From positions 42,727 through 106,726 of the forward strand of contig JANWUR010000014.1 in the NCBI GenBank assembly GCA_024958655.1: a stretch of 64,000 bases of DNA, in the 5' to 3' direction. The DNA comes from Cyanobium sp. FGCU6 (lineage in GTDB: Bacteria; Cyanobacteriota; Cyanobacteriia; PCC-6307; Cyanobiaceae). The notes below the pieces were generated by a model that worked only from the letters and a program-made list of their open reading frames with translations, was not told the DNA's origin and ran no database searches. Below, one piece after another: positions 10,381 to 18,167 of this stretch. Each line of letters starts with the position of its first letter. Position 1 is the stretch's first letter. Made by a program: the position numbers and the translations under genes.

Positions 10381-10617
10381 ATGCTGCTGCGCCTGCGTCT
10401 CGTTCTGGGCAGCCTGGCGGGAGCTTCCCTGTTGCTGGTGGCTCTTTGTCTGGGTGCCCAGAACCTCTCCGACCGGCCCCGTCTCCAGCTGGGCTTCGGC
10501 ACCAGCGCCCCGCTGCCGAGCGGCTTCCTTGTGGGGCTGGCCCTGGCCCTGGGGGTGGTGAGCGGCGGCAGCGCCGTGGCCCTGCTGGCGGGCCGCAGCA
10601 CAGACGAGGACGCCTGA
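10381..10617 (+). CDS. Small two-helix membrane protein
   Basis: A 78-residue protein with two hydrophobic stretches (about 8-26 and 47-68) separated by a short polar loop (NLSDRPRLQLGFG). The arrangement resembles small LapA-like or other conserved cyanobacterial envelope proteins, but I do not recognise it by motif. The ATG at 10381 is used; an in-frame ATG at 10346 overlaps rsmI. It is probably cotranscribed with rsmI and convergent with the manganese exporter. Confidence 0.7.
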   Translation: MLLRLRLVLGSLAGASLLLVALCLGAQNLSDRPRLQLGFGTSAPLPSGFLVGLALALGVVSGGSAVALLAGRSTDEDA

Positions 10618-10625
10618 AGCCGGCC

Positions 10626-11276
10626 TCAGCCCAGGGCCTGGCGCAACGAGAACAGTCCGAAGACCAGGAACAGGCCGCCGCTCAGCTGGTAAAGCAGGCG
10701 CTCACTGAGGCGGCCACCGATCCAGCGGCCGGCCCCCACCGCCAGCCAGGTGACCAGCGCGTGGCCCAGCAGGGTTCCCGCCAGCAGGCCCGCAAAGGTG
10801 AAGGCTGGCGCGGTGGCCAGAAAGATGGTGGCGAACTGGGTGCGATCGCCCAGTTCCGCCAGGAACACCAGCACGAAGGCCTCGCGCATCACCTGCTGCG
10901 GTGTGCGCACCCGGGCGCGGCTCTCGGCCAGGTTCACGGTTTCCTCAGCTTCGGCAGCCTCCTCGGTGGCCGCATCCGGGCGCAGCCGCTGCGCCTCAAG
11001 CAACAACCGCACCCCGAACCCCACAAACAGCACGGTGCCCAGCCAGAGCATCACGTTGGTGGGCAGCAGTTCCCTGAGGCCATAGCCGAGGCCGAGGGAA
11101 ATCAGCGTCACCGCCGCCAGGGCGGCAAAGGAGCCGATGAACACCCAGCGCGGACGATGGCGCGTCGCCAGGATCAGCGCCATGAAGAAGGTCTTGTCGC
11201 CCAGTTCCGCCAGAGTGATGGCCGTGAGGCTGGAGCCGAAGGCCGCAAGCCCTCCGTCAGCGGGGAGTGAGGTCAT
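10626..11276 (-). CDS. mnx: Manganese exporter, UPF0016/GDT1/TMEM165 family
   Basis: Cyanobacterial members of this family (Mnx) move Mn2+ out of the cytoplasm, probably into the thylakoid lumen or periplasm (family knowledge). The 216-residue protein contains the two family signatures ExGD(K/R)(T/S): AELGDKTFF near residue 22 and AELGDRTQF near residue 140, each at the start of a three-helix bundle. A charged linker (about 90-115) separates the halves, so the internal duplication is complete in one gene. Confidence 0.92.
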   Translation of the reverse strand: MTSLPADGGLAAFGSSLTAITLAELGDKTFFMALILATRHRPRWVFIGSFAALAAVTLISLGLGYGLRELLPTNVMLWLGTVLFVGFGVRLLLEAQRLRPDAATEEAAEAEETVNLAESRARVRTPQQVMREAFVLVFLAELGDRTQFATIFLATAPAFTFAGLLAGTLLGHALVTWLAVGAGRWIGGRLSERLLYQLSGGLFLVFGLFSLRQALG

Positions 11277-11343
11277 GGCCGTGATTTACCCCAACCTGGG
11301 TGAAGATGTCGTCAACGCGCAACGGCACAACAACCGTGCCCGT

Positions 11344-12198
11344 TCAGGAACCGGGCAGGGCATAAAGCGCCCCTTCGATCACCACGCGGCTGATGCCCTG
11401 GGCCAGCAGGTAAGGGGCGGTGCGCTCCAGCAGGCTGGGATCGGGCAGCTTGATCACCCGCTGGGTGCGGCCGCACTGCCGTTTGGCCTGTCGCGGGTTC
11501 ACGTACACCACCAGCGCCTGGCGGGCCTCCTCCCCGGGGGGCAGGCGCCCGAGTTCCAGCAACTCGCTCAGGGGGCGGGCCTGCAGCTCCACCGTCTTGT
11601 CCACCAGCATGTAAGCGCTGGCGGGCAGGGTGGCACCCACCAGCGGCCGCGCCTCATGCAGCGTGTGGTCGTCAAGAGCGAGGGCCACCGGAATCGGCAT
11701 GAAACTCTCACCGTCCGCCCCGTCGTCTTCGGCGAAGTCGTCGTCGTCGTCGTCGCCGAAGTCATCGGCATCATCGATGGCCAGCACCCCGCCAGAGTCG
11801 GGGAGGCCGTCGTCGTCGGGATCCTGCTCGCGGCGGTTCTCGGGAACAGCGGGGGCGGGCGGGGAGTGCTCCGGCTCCGGAGCTGCCACCGGCTCCGGGC
11901 GCGTGTCCGGCGGAATGGCGATGGCCTCCGGCGCTGGCTCAGCCTCCGGAGTGGTTGCCGGCTCCTCGCTGGCCCGGCTACGGCGCCCACGCTGCGCCTT
12001 CAGTCGCTCATACTCTTCGCCGGAGAGAACTCCCTTCACCACCCTGGTGATGGTGGCCGCACTGCAGTCAAAGGCAGCGGCCAGATCCTGACTGCTCTCT
12101 CCCTCGCGGAAGCGGGCCACTATCTGGCTCTTCTGGCCCTCGCTCAGCCGGGTGGCCGCCATGGCGTCGCTTTCCGCACGATTCGCCACTGTAGGCAC
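11344..12198 (-). CDS. HTH-containing protein with acidic linker and conserved C-terminal domain
   Basis: A 284-residue protein in three parts. Residues about 15-65 form a resolvase/Hin-like helix-turn-helix (GQKSQIVARFREGESSQDLA, then CSAATITRVVKG). Residues 70-165 are a Pro/Glu/Asp-rich linker with a long Asp run. Residues about 168-284 form a compact domain starting MPIPVALALDDHTLHEARPL and ending RVVIEGALYALPGS. I believe this architecture is conserved in cyanobacteria, with unknown function; transcription regulation is plausible. It is the last gene before the tRNA-Arg attachment region. Confidence 0.85.
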   Translation of the reverse strand: MPTVANRAESDAMAATRLSEGQKSQIVARFREGESSQDLAAAFDCSAATITRVVKGVLSGEEYERLKAQRGRRSRASEEPATTPEAEPAPEAIAIPPDTRPEPVAAPEPEHSPPAPAVPENRREQDPDDDGLPDSGGVLAIDDADDFGDDDDDDFAEDDGADGESFMPIPVALALDDHTLHEARPLVGATLPASAYMLVDKTVELQARPLSELLELGRLPPGEEARQALVVYVNPRQAKRQCGRTQRVIKLPDPSLLERTAPYLLAQGISRVVIEGALYALPGS

Positions 12199-12273
12199 CC
12201 CTCCCCACCCCTAGGTCCGGAACCCGTTCGGTGGCACGCCATCATGGGAGTCTGGGGCTCCTCGGCCCCGCAG

Positions 12274-12347
12274 GCTCCCTTAGCTCAGCCGGATAGAGCA
12301 GCTGCCTTCTAAGCAGCCGGTCGATGGTTCGAATCCATCAGGGGGCG
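12274..12347 (+). tRNA. tRNA-Arg (anticodon UCU)
   Basis: A full cloverleaf can be folded by eye: acceptor GCTCCCT pairs with AGGGGGC, D stem GCTC/GAGC, anticodon stem GCTGC/GCAGC with loop CTTCTAA (anticodon TCT), T stem GATGG/CCATC around TTCGAAT, and discriminator G. No CCA is encoded. It reads AGA codons. Its 3' half from the anticodon loop is copied three times downstream, so it is the integration target of the island. Confidence 0.97.
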
Positions 12348-12480
12348 TTTCAGTCAGAGCCTGATTCTTCAGCCAAGAAGCCTTGCTGCAACAGGCTTTC
12401 GGGCTGACAGGCTTTGCCGGGGTCTGCTCGCCGGTGCCAGGCTGTGAGAAGGACCTTCTCACATACCTTCTCCCATGCCA
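12304..12480 (+). repeat. Attachment repeat 1: tRNA-Arg 3' end plus flank
   Basis: The core is the part of the tRNA from the anticodon loop (CCTTCTAAGCAGCC) to its 3' end. It continues as TTTCAGTCAGAGCCTG and about 130 bp of flank leading to the integrase gene. The same arrangement recurs at 16664, 24806 and, weaker, 28624. This copy is inside the intact tRNA and is the left boundary of the island. Confidence 0.85.
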
Positions 12481-13015
12481 GCGGTCCCGGAATGGGATGT
12501 TTTGCTCCGTGGTGGCGTCCTGCGGGCCCTCGGCCAGAGGGGCTGCAGAAGCGGCTGGACGGTCTCGAATTTCAGGGGTCGGGCCCGGCTTCACCTCTCG
12601 CGGCAAAACCAAGCCGAGGCCACTGCGATTGCTGCCTTGTGACCAATGGGCCACGGACTGGCAGCTCCTCGAGACCTTTGATCCGGCAAAGCTGCCGCCC
12701 ATGCGAGCTGGCTTCGGCTCGGATTCGTTCAGCCGCTACCTGCTGCGGCGTGATCACTGGCAACACCTGCGCCAGCAGTACGAAGCACAGGGAGAAAAGC
12801 TTGTGCTCTACTCCTGCCGGCACGGCTACGCCCACCGGGCCCACGTGATCTGCGACCTGCCGCCCAAGGTGGTGGCCGCGGCGATGGGTCACAGCGTGCA
12901 GACCCACCTGGCGGCCTACAGCCGCTGGTGCGGCGATGACGTGGTGGATGACGCCTTCGCCAAGGCGGGACAACGGCTGGGCCAGGGGATACGCGCTCAG
13001 AGCTCAGCGGCGTAG
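12475..13015 (+). pseudogene. Tyrosine integrase remnant with internal deletion
   Basis: Two pieces of one integrase are fused. From 12475 a frame encodes MPAVPEWDVLLRGGVLRAL and RGCRSGWTVSNFRG, the N terminus also seen at 24965. Near 12600 the sequence jumps, with a frame change, to the catalytic half: RGKTKPRPLRLLPC, MRAGFGSDSFSRYLLRR, LYSCRHGYAHRAH, MGHSVQTHLAAYSRW. The C-terminal half keeps the second Arg, the GH motif and the presumed catalytic Tyr, but the core-binding domain and the first part of the catalytic domain (about 200 residues compared with the 27133 copy) are missing. It sits right after the tRNA attachment site, as expected for an island integrase. It is surely inactive. 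Confidence 0.85.
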
Positions 13016-13566
13016 TGCCGCACGGCCTGCGAGAACCTGCTCAGCCCTTGTCCCTCCAGGGTTGCCAGGTACTCCTCGACCGTCTTGGGTGGGTTCCTGA
13101 GGCTGGCTCGGTGCTGCCGCATCGCCAGGCAGACCCGCTCGGCATCCAGGTTCAGCTGATCCACCAGAAACGGATCGGGATGGCAGGCGCCAAGGCCGTA
13201 GCTCGCCAGGGCCTGCTCCGGGAAATCATCCAGGTTGAAGGTGAGGATCAGATCGGCTCCGCACTGGATGGCGGCGGCCAGAACATGGCGGTCATCCGGG
13301 TCCGGTAACTCCAGGGCTGGAATCAGGGGCTGATGGCCCTCCACCAGCGCATCACGCACATGGGCATTCATCAGTGAGCGGGTGCGCTCCAGCTGGGCTC
13401 TGGAGAGATCAGGCCGGTTCCGCAGGACGGCGTTGATCCACTCCTCATGAATCTGGTCGCTCCAGCGGGCCCGGTAGAGATCCGTGAGCGCTAGGCGCAT
13501 CAGCAGATCGCGTAGTGGAGCGGGATAGAGAACGCAGGCGTCGTAGATGACGGTGAAGCGATTCAC
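12997..13566 (-). CDS. PIN-domain toxin of an HTH/PIN toxin-antitoxin pair
   Basis: A 189-residue PIN-domain protein, predicted RNase. The N-terminal FTVIYDACVLYPAPLRDLL holds the first catalytic Asp, an IHEEWINAVL helix the conserved acid, and ELPDPDDRHVLAAAI plus ADLILTFNLDDFP the remaining acidic sites. The GTG start at 13566 is chosen because the PIN fold begins there and it abuts the stop of the upstream antitoxin. Its 3' end overlaps the integrase remnant on the other strand by about 20 bp. A partial duplicate of its 5' end lies at 16797. Confidence 0.85.
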   Translation of the reverse strand: MNRFTVIYDACVLYPAPLRDLLMRLALTDLYRARWSDQIHEEWINAVLRNRPDLSRAQLERTRSLMNAHVRDALVEGHQPLIPALELPDPDDRHVLAAAIQCGADLILTFNLDDFPEQALASYGLGACHPDPFLVDQLNLDAERVCLAMRQHRASLRNPPKTVEEYLATLEGQGLSRFSQAVRHYAAEL

Positions 13567-13567
13567 C

Positions 13568-14041
13568 TCAGTAGCCCATGCCCAGCTCCTGGGCCTGGGC
13601 CGCCAGCTCATCGAGGGCTGCGGCACGCTGCTGATCAATGGCGTGCTTGTAGGCCATCAGGTCGGCCAGGCGGATGCGCCGGTGGGTGCCGACCTTGCGG
13701 AAGGGGATCTCCCCTTGCTCCAACCGCTCGATCAGGAAGGGCCGCGACACGTTCAGCAGATCAGCGGCCTGCTGAGTGGTCAGCTCGGCGTGCACCGGCA
13801 CCAGCGTGACGGCATTGCCCTGGGCCATCTGCACCAGGATTCCCTGCAGCAACTCCAACACCGCGGCTGGGATGGGAACGGATACGTGCTGGCCACCTTC
13901 CAGATCGAGGGAGAGGCTGGCTTGCCGCAGGCCATGGCTGGCCCGGAAGCCGGCGAGATGGCGCAAGCTCGCCCCTGCGGCCTCAGCCGCCTCAGCCGTG
14001 GGGATCACGGGCTCAATGGAGCCGGGGAGAGCGACGGCCAT
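13568..14041 (-). CDS. Excisionase-type HTH antitoxin partner of the PIN protein
   Basis: The C-terminal half carries a winged-helix DNA-binding domain of the excisionase/MerR type: [20 protein letters not shown] followed by [19 protein letters not shown]. Such HTH proteins paired with PIN toxins are a common type II arrangement. The ATG at 14041 ([15 protein letters not shown]) gives 157 residues; the frame is open to 14182, but that extension looks non-coding. The next gene, the PIN toxin, starts directly after its stop. Confidence 0.82.
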   Translation of the reverse strand: MAVALPGSIEPVIPTAEAAEAAGASLRHLAGFRASHGLRQASLSLDLEGGQHVSVPIPAAVLELLQGILVQMAQGNAVTLVPVHAELTTQQAADLLNVSRPFLIERLEQGEIPFRKVGTHRRIRLADLMAYKHAIDQQRAAALDELAAQAQELGMGY

Positions 14042-14188
14042 GGGCAACGGGGGAGGGGCCACTTGCACAGTAATCGAAATAATCGCAGCCACCGCAGCTT
14101 CCGCAAGGGTGTCGAGGCAGTGCGGGCGCTGCCTGCAGAGGCCCAGGCCTGCTCCGGTGGGCTGCACATCCATTGCGGTCACTGACCC

Positions 14189-14347
14189 CTACAGGTGCCG
14201 CCGGCTCCAGCCGGTGATGGTGGCCTCCACGTTTTCGAGGTGCCACTGCAGTGGCCCACGGCCCTGGGTGCAGCCCCAGCGGCGGTAATGCTTGCCGGGG
14301 GCGAGCACCCCCCGCAGCCGCAGCTGGGGGAGGGTTTCGCGGCTCAT
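14189..14347 (-). CDS. Small excisionase-like DNA-binding protein
   Basis: A 52-codon reading frame between the antirepressor and the antitoxin. The product starts MSRETLPQLRLRGVL, continues KHYRRWG...GRGPLQWHLENVEA and ends WSRRHL. This pattern (a short helix-turn-helix, then the HYRRWG wing and a final helix) resembles the small excisionase-like proteins found beside integrases in cyanobacterial islands. It lies in the same direction as its neighbours. Assignment is by pattern only. Confidence 0.6.
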   Translation of the reverse strand: MSRETLPQLRLRGVLAPGKHYRRWGCTQGRGPLQWHLENVEATITGWSRRHL

Positions 14348-14425
14348 CCCGAGAGCAGCGCAGGCTTGCCGTCGTCACCCAGACCCGGTGACGTCCAGAT
14401 GCGAGTGGGGGCGACTGGTTCTCCA

Positions 14426-15195
14426 TCAGGCCAGCTCCCGCAGCACATCGACCACATCGGGATTCCAGAGGATCTGGTAGCCGCTGTGGCCATGCCGGCA
14501 GTAAGGCATGGCCTCTGCCCACTCCTGACCCCGCTTCGTCAGCTCCCACTCGTCGCGGGCATTGCGGGTCTGCAGCCCGCATGCCGCCAGGTGCTGGTTC
14601 ATCACCCTGGCCGACATACCCACCTTTCGACCCAGTTGAGTGGCATTCAGAGAGCAGATGGGCTCCTCGGCAGCCGGCAAGGCACGACGCAGGGTCTCCA
14701 CTACCAGGCCGGTGTTTTCCTGGATGCAGTTCAGGGTGGCAGCCATGGCAATGCCGGCCTTCACGCCAGGGAGCCGTGCGATGGCTTGACCGATCAACAG
14801 AAGAGCACCGACGCTGTCTTGCTTCTCTGAGGGCAAGGATGCCGGAGCAGGCAGGGCACCTGGGACGGTGTAGGCCCTGTCTGCCGGATTGCCGGTAACA
14901 CCTCGTGAGTGACCCAGCGCTTGAACCGGTGAGCCTCCTTCTTGCGGCTACCCAGCACCAGGTTGTACATCCCTGGCTCATTCACGATCGTCATGGCCTG
15001 CTCGCCCCCAGGGGTGTGAATTGAACTCACACCCTTCTCGTCGTCATCAAGCCGCTCCAAGGCCTTGCGGTCGAGGCCGAGCGAGGCAAGCAGATCAGCT
15101 GCCACGAACCAAGGATCACCCACCTCATCGCTGATGATGCGGATCTGGCGGCCCTCGTACTCAAAGGGCACGAGGGAATAAGTGTTGTTGTTCAT
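14426..15195 (-). pseudogene. BRO-N phage antirepressor, frameshifted
   Basis: Residues 1 to about 110 from the ATG at 15195 form a BRO-N domain: LVPFEYEGRQIRIISDEVG, WFVAADLLASLGLDRK, VNEPGMYNLVLGSRKKEAH, FKRWVTHEVLPAIRQTG. The frame then breaks near 14880, where GGGCCTACACC appears to lack one base. The other frame continues PAPASLPSEKQDSVGALLL and a C-terminal KilA-C/ANT-like domain (LNATQLGRKVGMSARVMNQ, ending NPDVVDVLRELA at 14426). Both halves are well conserved apart from the shift. The start overlaps the upstream gene by ATGA, so it was translationally coupled. Confidence 0.85.
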
Positions 15196-15485
15196 CGGCC
15201 TGAAATCGGTACGGCGGTGATGGGCCTGTTGAGGGCCGAGTTGAGATCGGGATCGAGTTGGAAGTGGTCCGTGACAGTGCCCGGTGACAACCGCGGCGGC
15301 ACGGGGCCAGCGAGGATCAGGAGCAGGGTGCTGAGCTGGAGGGCCACTCCCAGCAGGACAAGCAGGCGCAAGCTGGCGATGCTGCTGGCCGTGACCGTGA
15401 CGACTGGCCGGCGGCTCCGGCAGAAGGCAGGCAACTGGGGACGGGGCCCGGCGGTCCCGTTTTTGCGGACGTGTGGCGAGGCCAT
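15192..15485 (-). CDS. Small single-pass membrane protein in the phage-like operon
   Basis: A 97-residue product with a basic N terminus and one hydrophobic segment (about residues 36-60, LRLLVLLGVALQLSTLLLIL) followed by a Pro-rich tail. It overlaps both neighbours by ATGA, four bases each, which argues that it is real. No family recognised. Confidence 0.55.
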   Translation of the reverse strand: MASPHVRKNGTAGPRPQLPAFCRSRRPVVTVTASSIASLRLLVLLGVALQLSTLLLILAGPVPPRLSPGTVTDHFQLDPDLNSALNRPITAVPISGR

Positions 15486-15730
15486 CAGAAGGGGGCCTCG
15501 TCGTCGTCATCAACAGCCCAGCCTGTTGTGCTGTCGGACTCGGCAGCACAACCGGTGGTGTAGCCATCCAGCTCGTCGAAGCCGTCCGTGGGGTCAACCT
15601 GCTCGTAGGGCACGAACTCCACGACCTGGACGGCGCGGGGCTGGAAGGTCATGCCGCAGCCGTTCTCGCCGTCCCAGTCGTAGATATCGAAGGCAACGAT
15701 CACCTTCGAGCCGTTGCCGATGGCGTCCAC
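15485..15730 (-). pseudogene. 3' part of a phage-type ssDNA-binding protein
   Basis: The readable part begins at a GTG (VDAIGNGSKVIVAFDIYDWD) and continues with MTFQPRAVQVVEFVPYE, then an acidic tail ending DDDDEAPF. The OB-fold strand, the QVVxxVPYE motif and the acidic C terminus resemble T7 gp2.5-like/DUF2815 ssDNA-binding proteins of phages. The usual N-terminal two-thirds are absent: upstream of 15730 the frame degenerates and meets the end of the XRE antitoxin gene. It is therefore probably a remnant. Confidence 0.55.
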
Positions 15731-15758
15731 CCGTCCCCAGGCTGACCAGATACAGGCT

Positions 15759-16124
15759 CTACGCCTCGACCAATGACTGTTTCTTCTTGCCAGTGCGCGA
15801 CTTGGCGGGCTTACCGGACAGAGACGAAAAGGTGCTGATCTCAATGGCTCGGTCGGGAAACACAGCCCTGACTTCGAGGTCACCACCCATGGCCTGGACG
15901 AAGTTGCGCAGAGTGCTCATCAGCATGTCGGCCCGGTTCTCGATCTTGGAGATCTCGGCCTGCTTGACGTTGAGGTTCTTGGCCAGCGTGTCCTGGGTGA
16001 GGGAAAAAGCCTTGCGCAGTTCCGCCAGGGTCATTTCCTGCCGCAGCTGCTCTTTGCGCTGCTCGATGCGCTCCCGGCGCTCAGGGCTGAAGTCCTTGGT
16101 GAGTTCAGAGAAAGAGCGGGTCAT
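15759..16124 (-). CDS. higA: XRE-family antitoxin (HigA-like)
   Basis: A 121-residue protein. The N-terminal part is charged and helical (FSPERRERIEQRKEQLRQE). The HTH at about residues 45-85 reads AFSLTQDTLAKNLNVKQAEISKIE, followed by a region typical of HigA antitoxins (LRNFVQAMGGDLEVRAVFPD). It starts at the ATG at 16124, where MTRSFSELTKDFS matches family starts. The frame is continuous with a toxin stump upstream, because a deletion fused them. Confidence 0.8.
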   Translation of the reverse strand: MTRSFSELTKDFSPERRERIEQRKEQLRQEMTLAELRKAFSLTQDTLAKNLNVKQAEISKIENRADMLMSTLRNFVQAMGGDLEVRAVFPDRAIEISTFSSLSGKPAKSRTGKKKQSLVEA

Positions 16125-16271
16125 GGCTTGGGTTGGGTGTTCAGGCTGTTGAGGTGTTCGAGGCCCCTTCTCTGCCAGGAGCTCAACGACGGCTGTCACA
16201 TCGTCCTGCTCCTGCTCGCTGAGCTCGCACCACCAGTCCTCGAAGACAGCGGTCTGGCAGACATCCCACAT
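16125..16271 (-). pseudogene. HigB-like toxin stump fused in frame to the antitoxin
   Basis: The first about 35 codons read MWDVCQTAVFEDWWCELSEQ and then DDVTAVVELLAEKGP, the classic N terminus of RelE/HigB-family (DUF4258-like) toxins. The rest of the toxin, about 80 residues with the catalytic basic strand, is missing, and the frame runs through a short PQQPEHPTQA linker into HigA. The pair has therefore lost its toxin while the antitoxin survives. Confidence 0.7.
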
Positions 16272-16663
16272 CCAGTATTCCCTCCACGGAATACTCTAGG
16301 CGGCTTTGGTGCTGCTGTGAAGCCCGGCCACCAAGGGGCCGCCCGGGCGACGAATGCCCAGGAGAGCGCAGCCAGGCTGCGGCGCAGCGCTCACGCCATG
16401 AGCAGGGCATGACCGGCCTGAGCTCCGCTGAGCACGGTCCAAAGCCCCAGGCAATCGACGGGTTTCAGCGGGCCCGGGAAACCACCGCCGAGCGGCTCCT
16501 TGGCGCTCGCGCCGACCTCGAGCCCCAGCTCCAACAGCCCCTGATAGCAAGGCATGGCAGGGGTCCAAATCCGGCGAACTGCTCACACTTCTGCTCACAC
16601 CTGGCGACTCCGGAGCCGATAAACCCAGTCAGGACAAAGGCTTGCAAGCCAACGACCGCAATT
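16272..16663 (+). other. Intergenic stretch left of attachment repeat 2
   Basis: No convincing gene is seen. It contains a perfect palindromic hairpin GCTGCG-G-CGCAGC at 16376-16388. Open frames here show no family motif on either strand. It probably represents the distal end of the first island segment. Confidence 0.4.
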
Positions 16664-16790
16664 CTTCTAAGCAGCCGGTCGTTGGTTCGAATCCAGCAGG
16701 GGGCGTTTCAGTCAGAGCCTGGTTTTCAGCCGAGAAGCCTTGCTGCAACAGGCATTCGGGCTGACAGGCTCTGCCGGGACCTGCTCCGTG
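16664..16790 (+). repeat. Attachment repeat 2: tRNA-Arg 3' fragment plus flank
   Basis: CTTCTAAGCAGCCGGTCG, then the T arm and GGGGGCG (to 16705), copies the tRNA from its anticodon loop to the 3' end. It differs from the intact tRNA by a couple of bases in the T arm. The following flank (TTTCAGTCAGAGCCTGG, AGCCTTGCTGCAACAGGC) matches repeat 1 up to about 16790, where it is cut and joined to a PIN-gene fragment. No 5' half of a tRNA is present, so it is not a gene. Confidence 0.9.
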
Positions 16791-16796
16791 GCAGGG

Positions 16797-16934
16797 TCCA
16801 GCGGGCCCGGTAGAGATCCGTGAGCGCCAGGCGCATCAGCAGATCGCACAGTGGAGCGGGGTAGAGAACGCAGGCGGCGTCGACGACGGTGAAGCGATTC
16901 ACCTCAGCAGCCCATGACCAGCTCCTGGGCCTGC
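16797..16934 (-). pseudogene. 5' fragment of a duplicated PIN toxin and end of its antitoxin
   Basis: Nearly the same sequence as 13455-13595. It encodes the first 35 or so residues of a PIN protein (NRFTVVDAACVLYPAPLCDL, LLMRLALTDLYRARW) preceded by the last codons of its HTH antitoxin. The remainder of the toxin and the whole integrase are deleted, and the junction lies at about 16790. It shows that segment 2 once had the same left end (att, integrase, PIN/HTH) as segment 1. Confidence 0.85.
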
Positions 16935-17004
16935 CCACCCATTCCGCTCCGCCCAGCAAGAAGTGGCCACACGTCGTTTAATGTGGCCACAGAGCATTGC
17001 CAGC

Positions 17005-17292
17005 ATGCAGGTCGCTGTCCGCGAGTTCAAGAACCGGCTCTCCGAGCTGCTCAGGCGAGCTGAAGCTGGCGAGGAGATCGTCGTGACCTCCCACGGTCGT
17101 CCCGTCGCGCGGCTCGGTCCGGCTGCACCCTGCGCCCCGGCTGATCCCGTGGAATCTCTGCGGCGTCTGCGCAGCCAGCCCTGGCTGCGCCCCAGCGACG
17201 GCCAACCGATCCTTGCCGCCGCACAGCCCATACCCTCCGTGCCAGAAGGAGAACCCCTGTTGAGCGATCTGATGCTGGCGGATCGGGAGTGA
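17005..17292 (+). CDS. Phd/YefM-type antitoxin (VapB)
   Basis: A 95-residue antitoxin. The N-terminal DNA-binding domain is typical: MQVAVREFKNRLSELLRRAE, then GEEIVVTSHGRPVARLGP. The C-terminal part (about 50-95) is the toxin-binding tail, rich in Leu and acids. The ATG at 17005 is chosen as it starts the domain. Its stop overlaps the toxin's GTG start by four bases. Confidence 0.9.
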   Translation: MQVAVREFKNRLSELLRRAEAGEEIVVTSHGRPVARLGPAAPCAPADPVESLRRLRSQPWLRPSDGQPILAAAQPIPSVPEGEPLLSDLMLADRE

Positions 17293-17759
17293 TCCTTTAT
17301 CTCGACACCTCCGCGCTTGCCAAGCTGTTCATCTCCGAGCCGGGCTCGGAAGCCGTCGCCGCCGCCGTGGCCTCCGCCCTGGCCGTGGCCACCCACCGGA
17401 TCGCCTACGTGGAGATGCACGCCACCCTGGGAAGGGCAGTGCGCATGAACCGGATCCCTGCCTCCTCCCTGGAGTCGCGGCTGGGGGAGTTCGAAAGCCG
17501 CTGGACCTCCCTCGATGTGGTGGATCTCACCGACTCCATGGCCCGACGCGCGGCTGAGCTGGCGATCCGCTACGGGTTGCGCGGTTATGACAGCGTTCAC
17601 CTGGCCGCTGCCCTGGCGGTTCACGACGCCTTGGCTGGTTCGGAGCCCGTGACCTTTGGAGCCTCGGATCTGCGCCTCACGGAAGCCGCGACGTTGGCGG
17701 GGCTGAGTCTGCTGCCCTTGTCAGGAACGACTCAGCCGCCCAGCCGGCCTCGGAACTGA
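17289..17759 (+). CDS. VapC-type PIN-domain RNase toxin
   Basis: A 156-residue PIN toxin. The first catalytic Asp is in ILYLDTSALAKLF, the conserved Glu in AYVEMHATLGRA, and the second Asp in LRGYDSVHLAAALAV, followed by TFGASDLRLTEAA. It has a GTG start, coupled to the antitoxin by a GTGA overlap. The module looks complete and functional. Confidence 0.92.
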   Translation: MILYLDTSALAKLFISEPGSEAVAAAVASALAVATHRIAYVEMHATLGRAVRMNRIPASSLESRLGEFESRWTSLDVVDLTDSMARRAAELAIRYGLRGYDSVHLAAALAVHDALAGSEPVTFGASDLRLTEAATLAGLSLLPLSGTTQPPSRPRN

Positions 17760-17761
17760 GG

Positions 17762-17925
17762 CCATGATGGCGCTGCTTGATTCCCAGGGCGCTGCGAGTC
17801 TCGGTGATCAGCCAATCGCTGCTGATCAGGGGTTCGCGAGATTGCGCAAACCAGTCGAGGGCCTGGGCACTGCGTTCTTCCGGGGTCAGCAGAGCCACCA
17901 CCCCGCTGGTGTCGAGATCGATCAT
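17762..17925 (-). pseudogene. N-terminal fragment of another PIN toxin
   Basis: From the ATG at 17925 the frame reads MIDLDTSGVVALLTPEE, then LDWFAQSREPLISSDWLITE and RSALGIKQR, which is the start of a VapC-type PIN domain with its first Asp and conserved Glu. Past about 17762 the frame runs antisense into the neighbouring vapC, so the last two-thirds are gone. Confidence 0.65.
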
Positions 17926-17970
17926 CGATAGGCCAGCATCACCAGCGTTCACCGCCGCGGCATTCCTCAA

Positions 17971-18050
17971 TCACCGAAGGCCCCCGCCGCGCCGCGGCCG
18001 CAGGCCAGGCGGAGCTTGAAAAGGCGCTTGAAGTCGATGGTGGGGGGCAT
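17971..18050 (-). pseudogene. Very short coding remnant
   Basis: A 26-codon frame starting MPPTIDFKRLFKLRLACGRG and stopping at 17971. The opening resembles the N terminus of a larger protein rather than a complete small gene, but I cannot name the parent. The rest of the 17926-18167 gap shows nothing else. Confidence 0.25.
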
Positions 18051-18167
18051 CAGGGGGAGATGACTTCAGGAAGGAGGCGGATCAGCGATGGACAGGACGC
18101 GGGCCGCCAAGGGTGCTCCGCTTGAGTGGATTGTGCCCGTGCCGGGCTGCGAGCAGTGGCGCGGCCA

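Noticed and set aside
16664..16705. Second tRNA-Arg gene
   Set aside because: Only the 3' part is present, no acceptor 5' strand or D arm; same for 24806 and 28624. These are attachment repeats.
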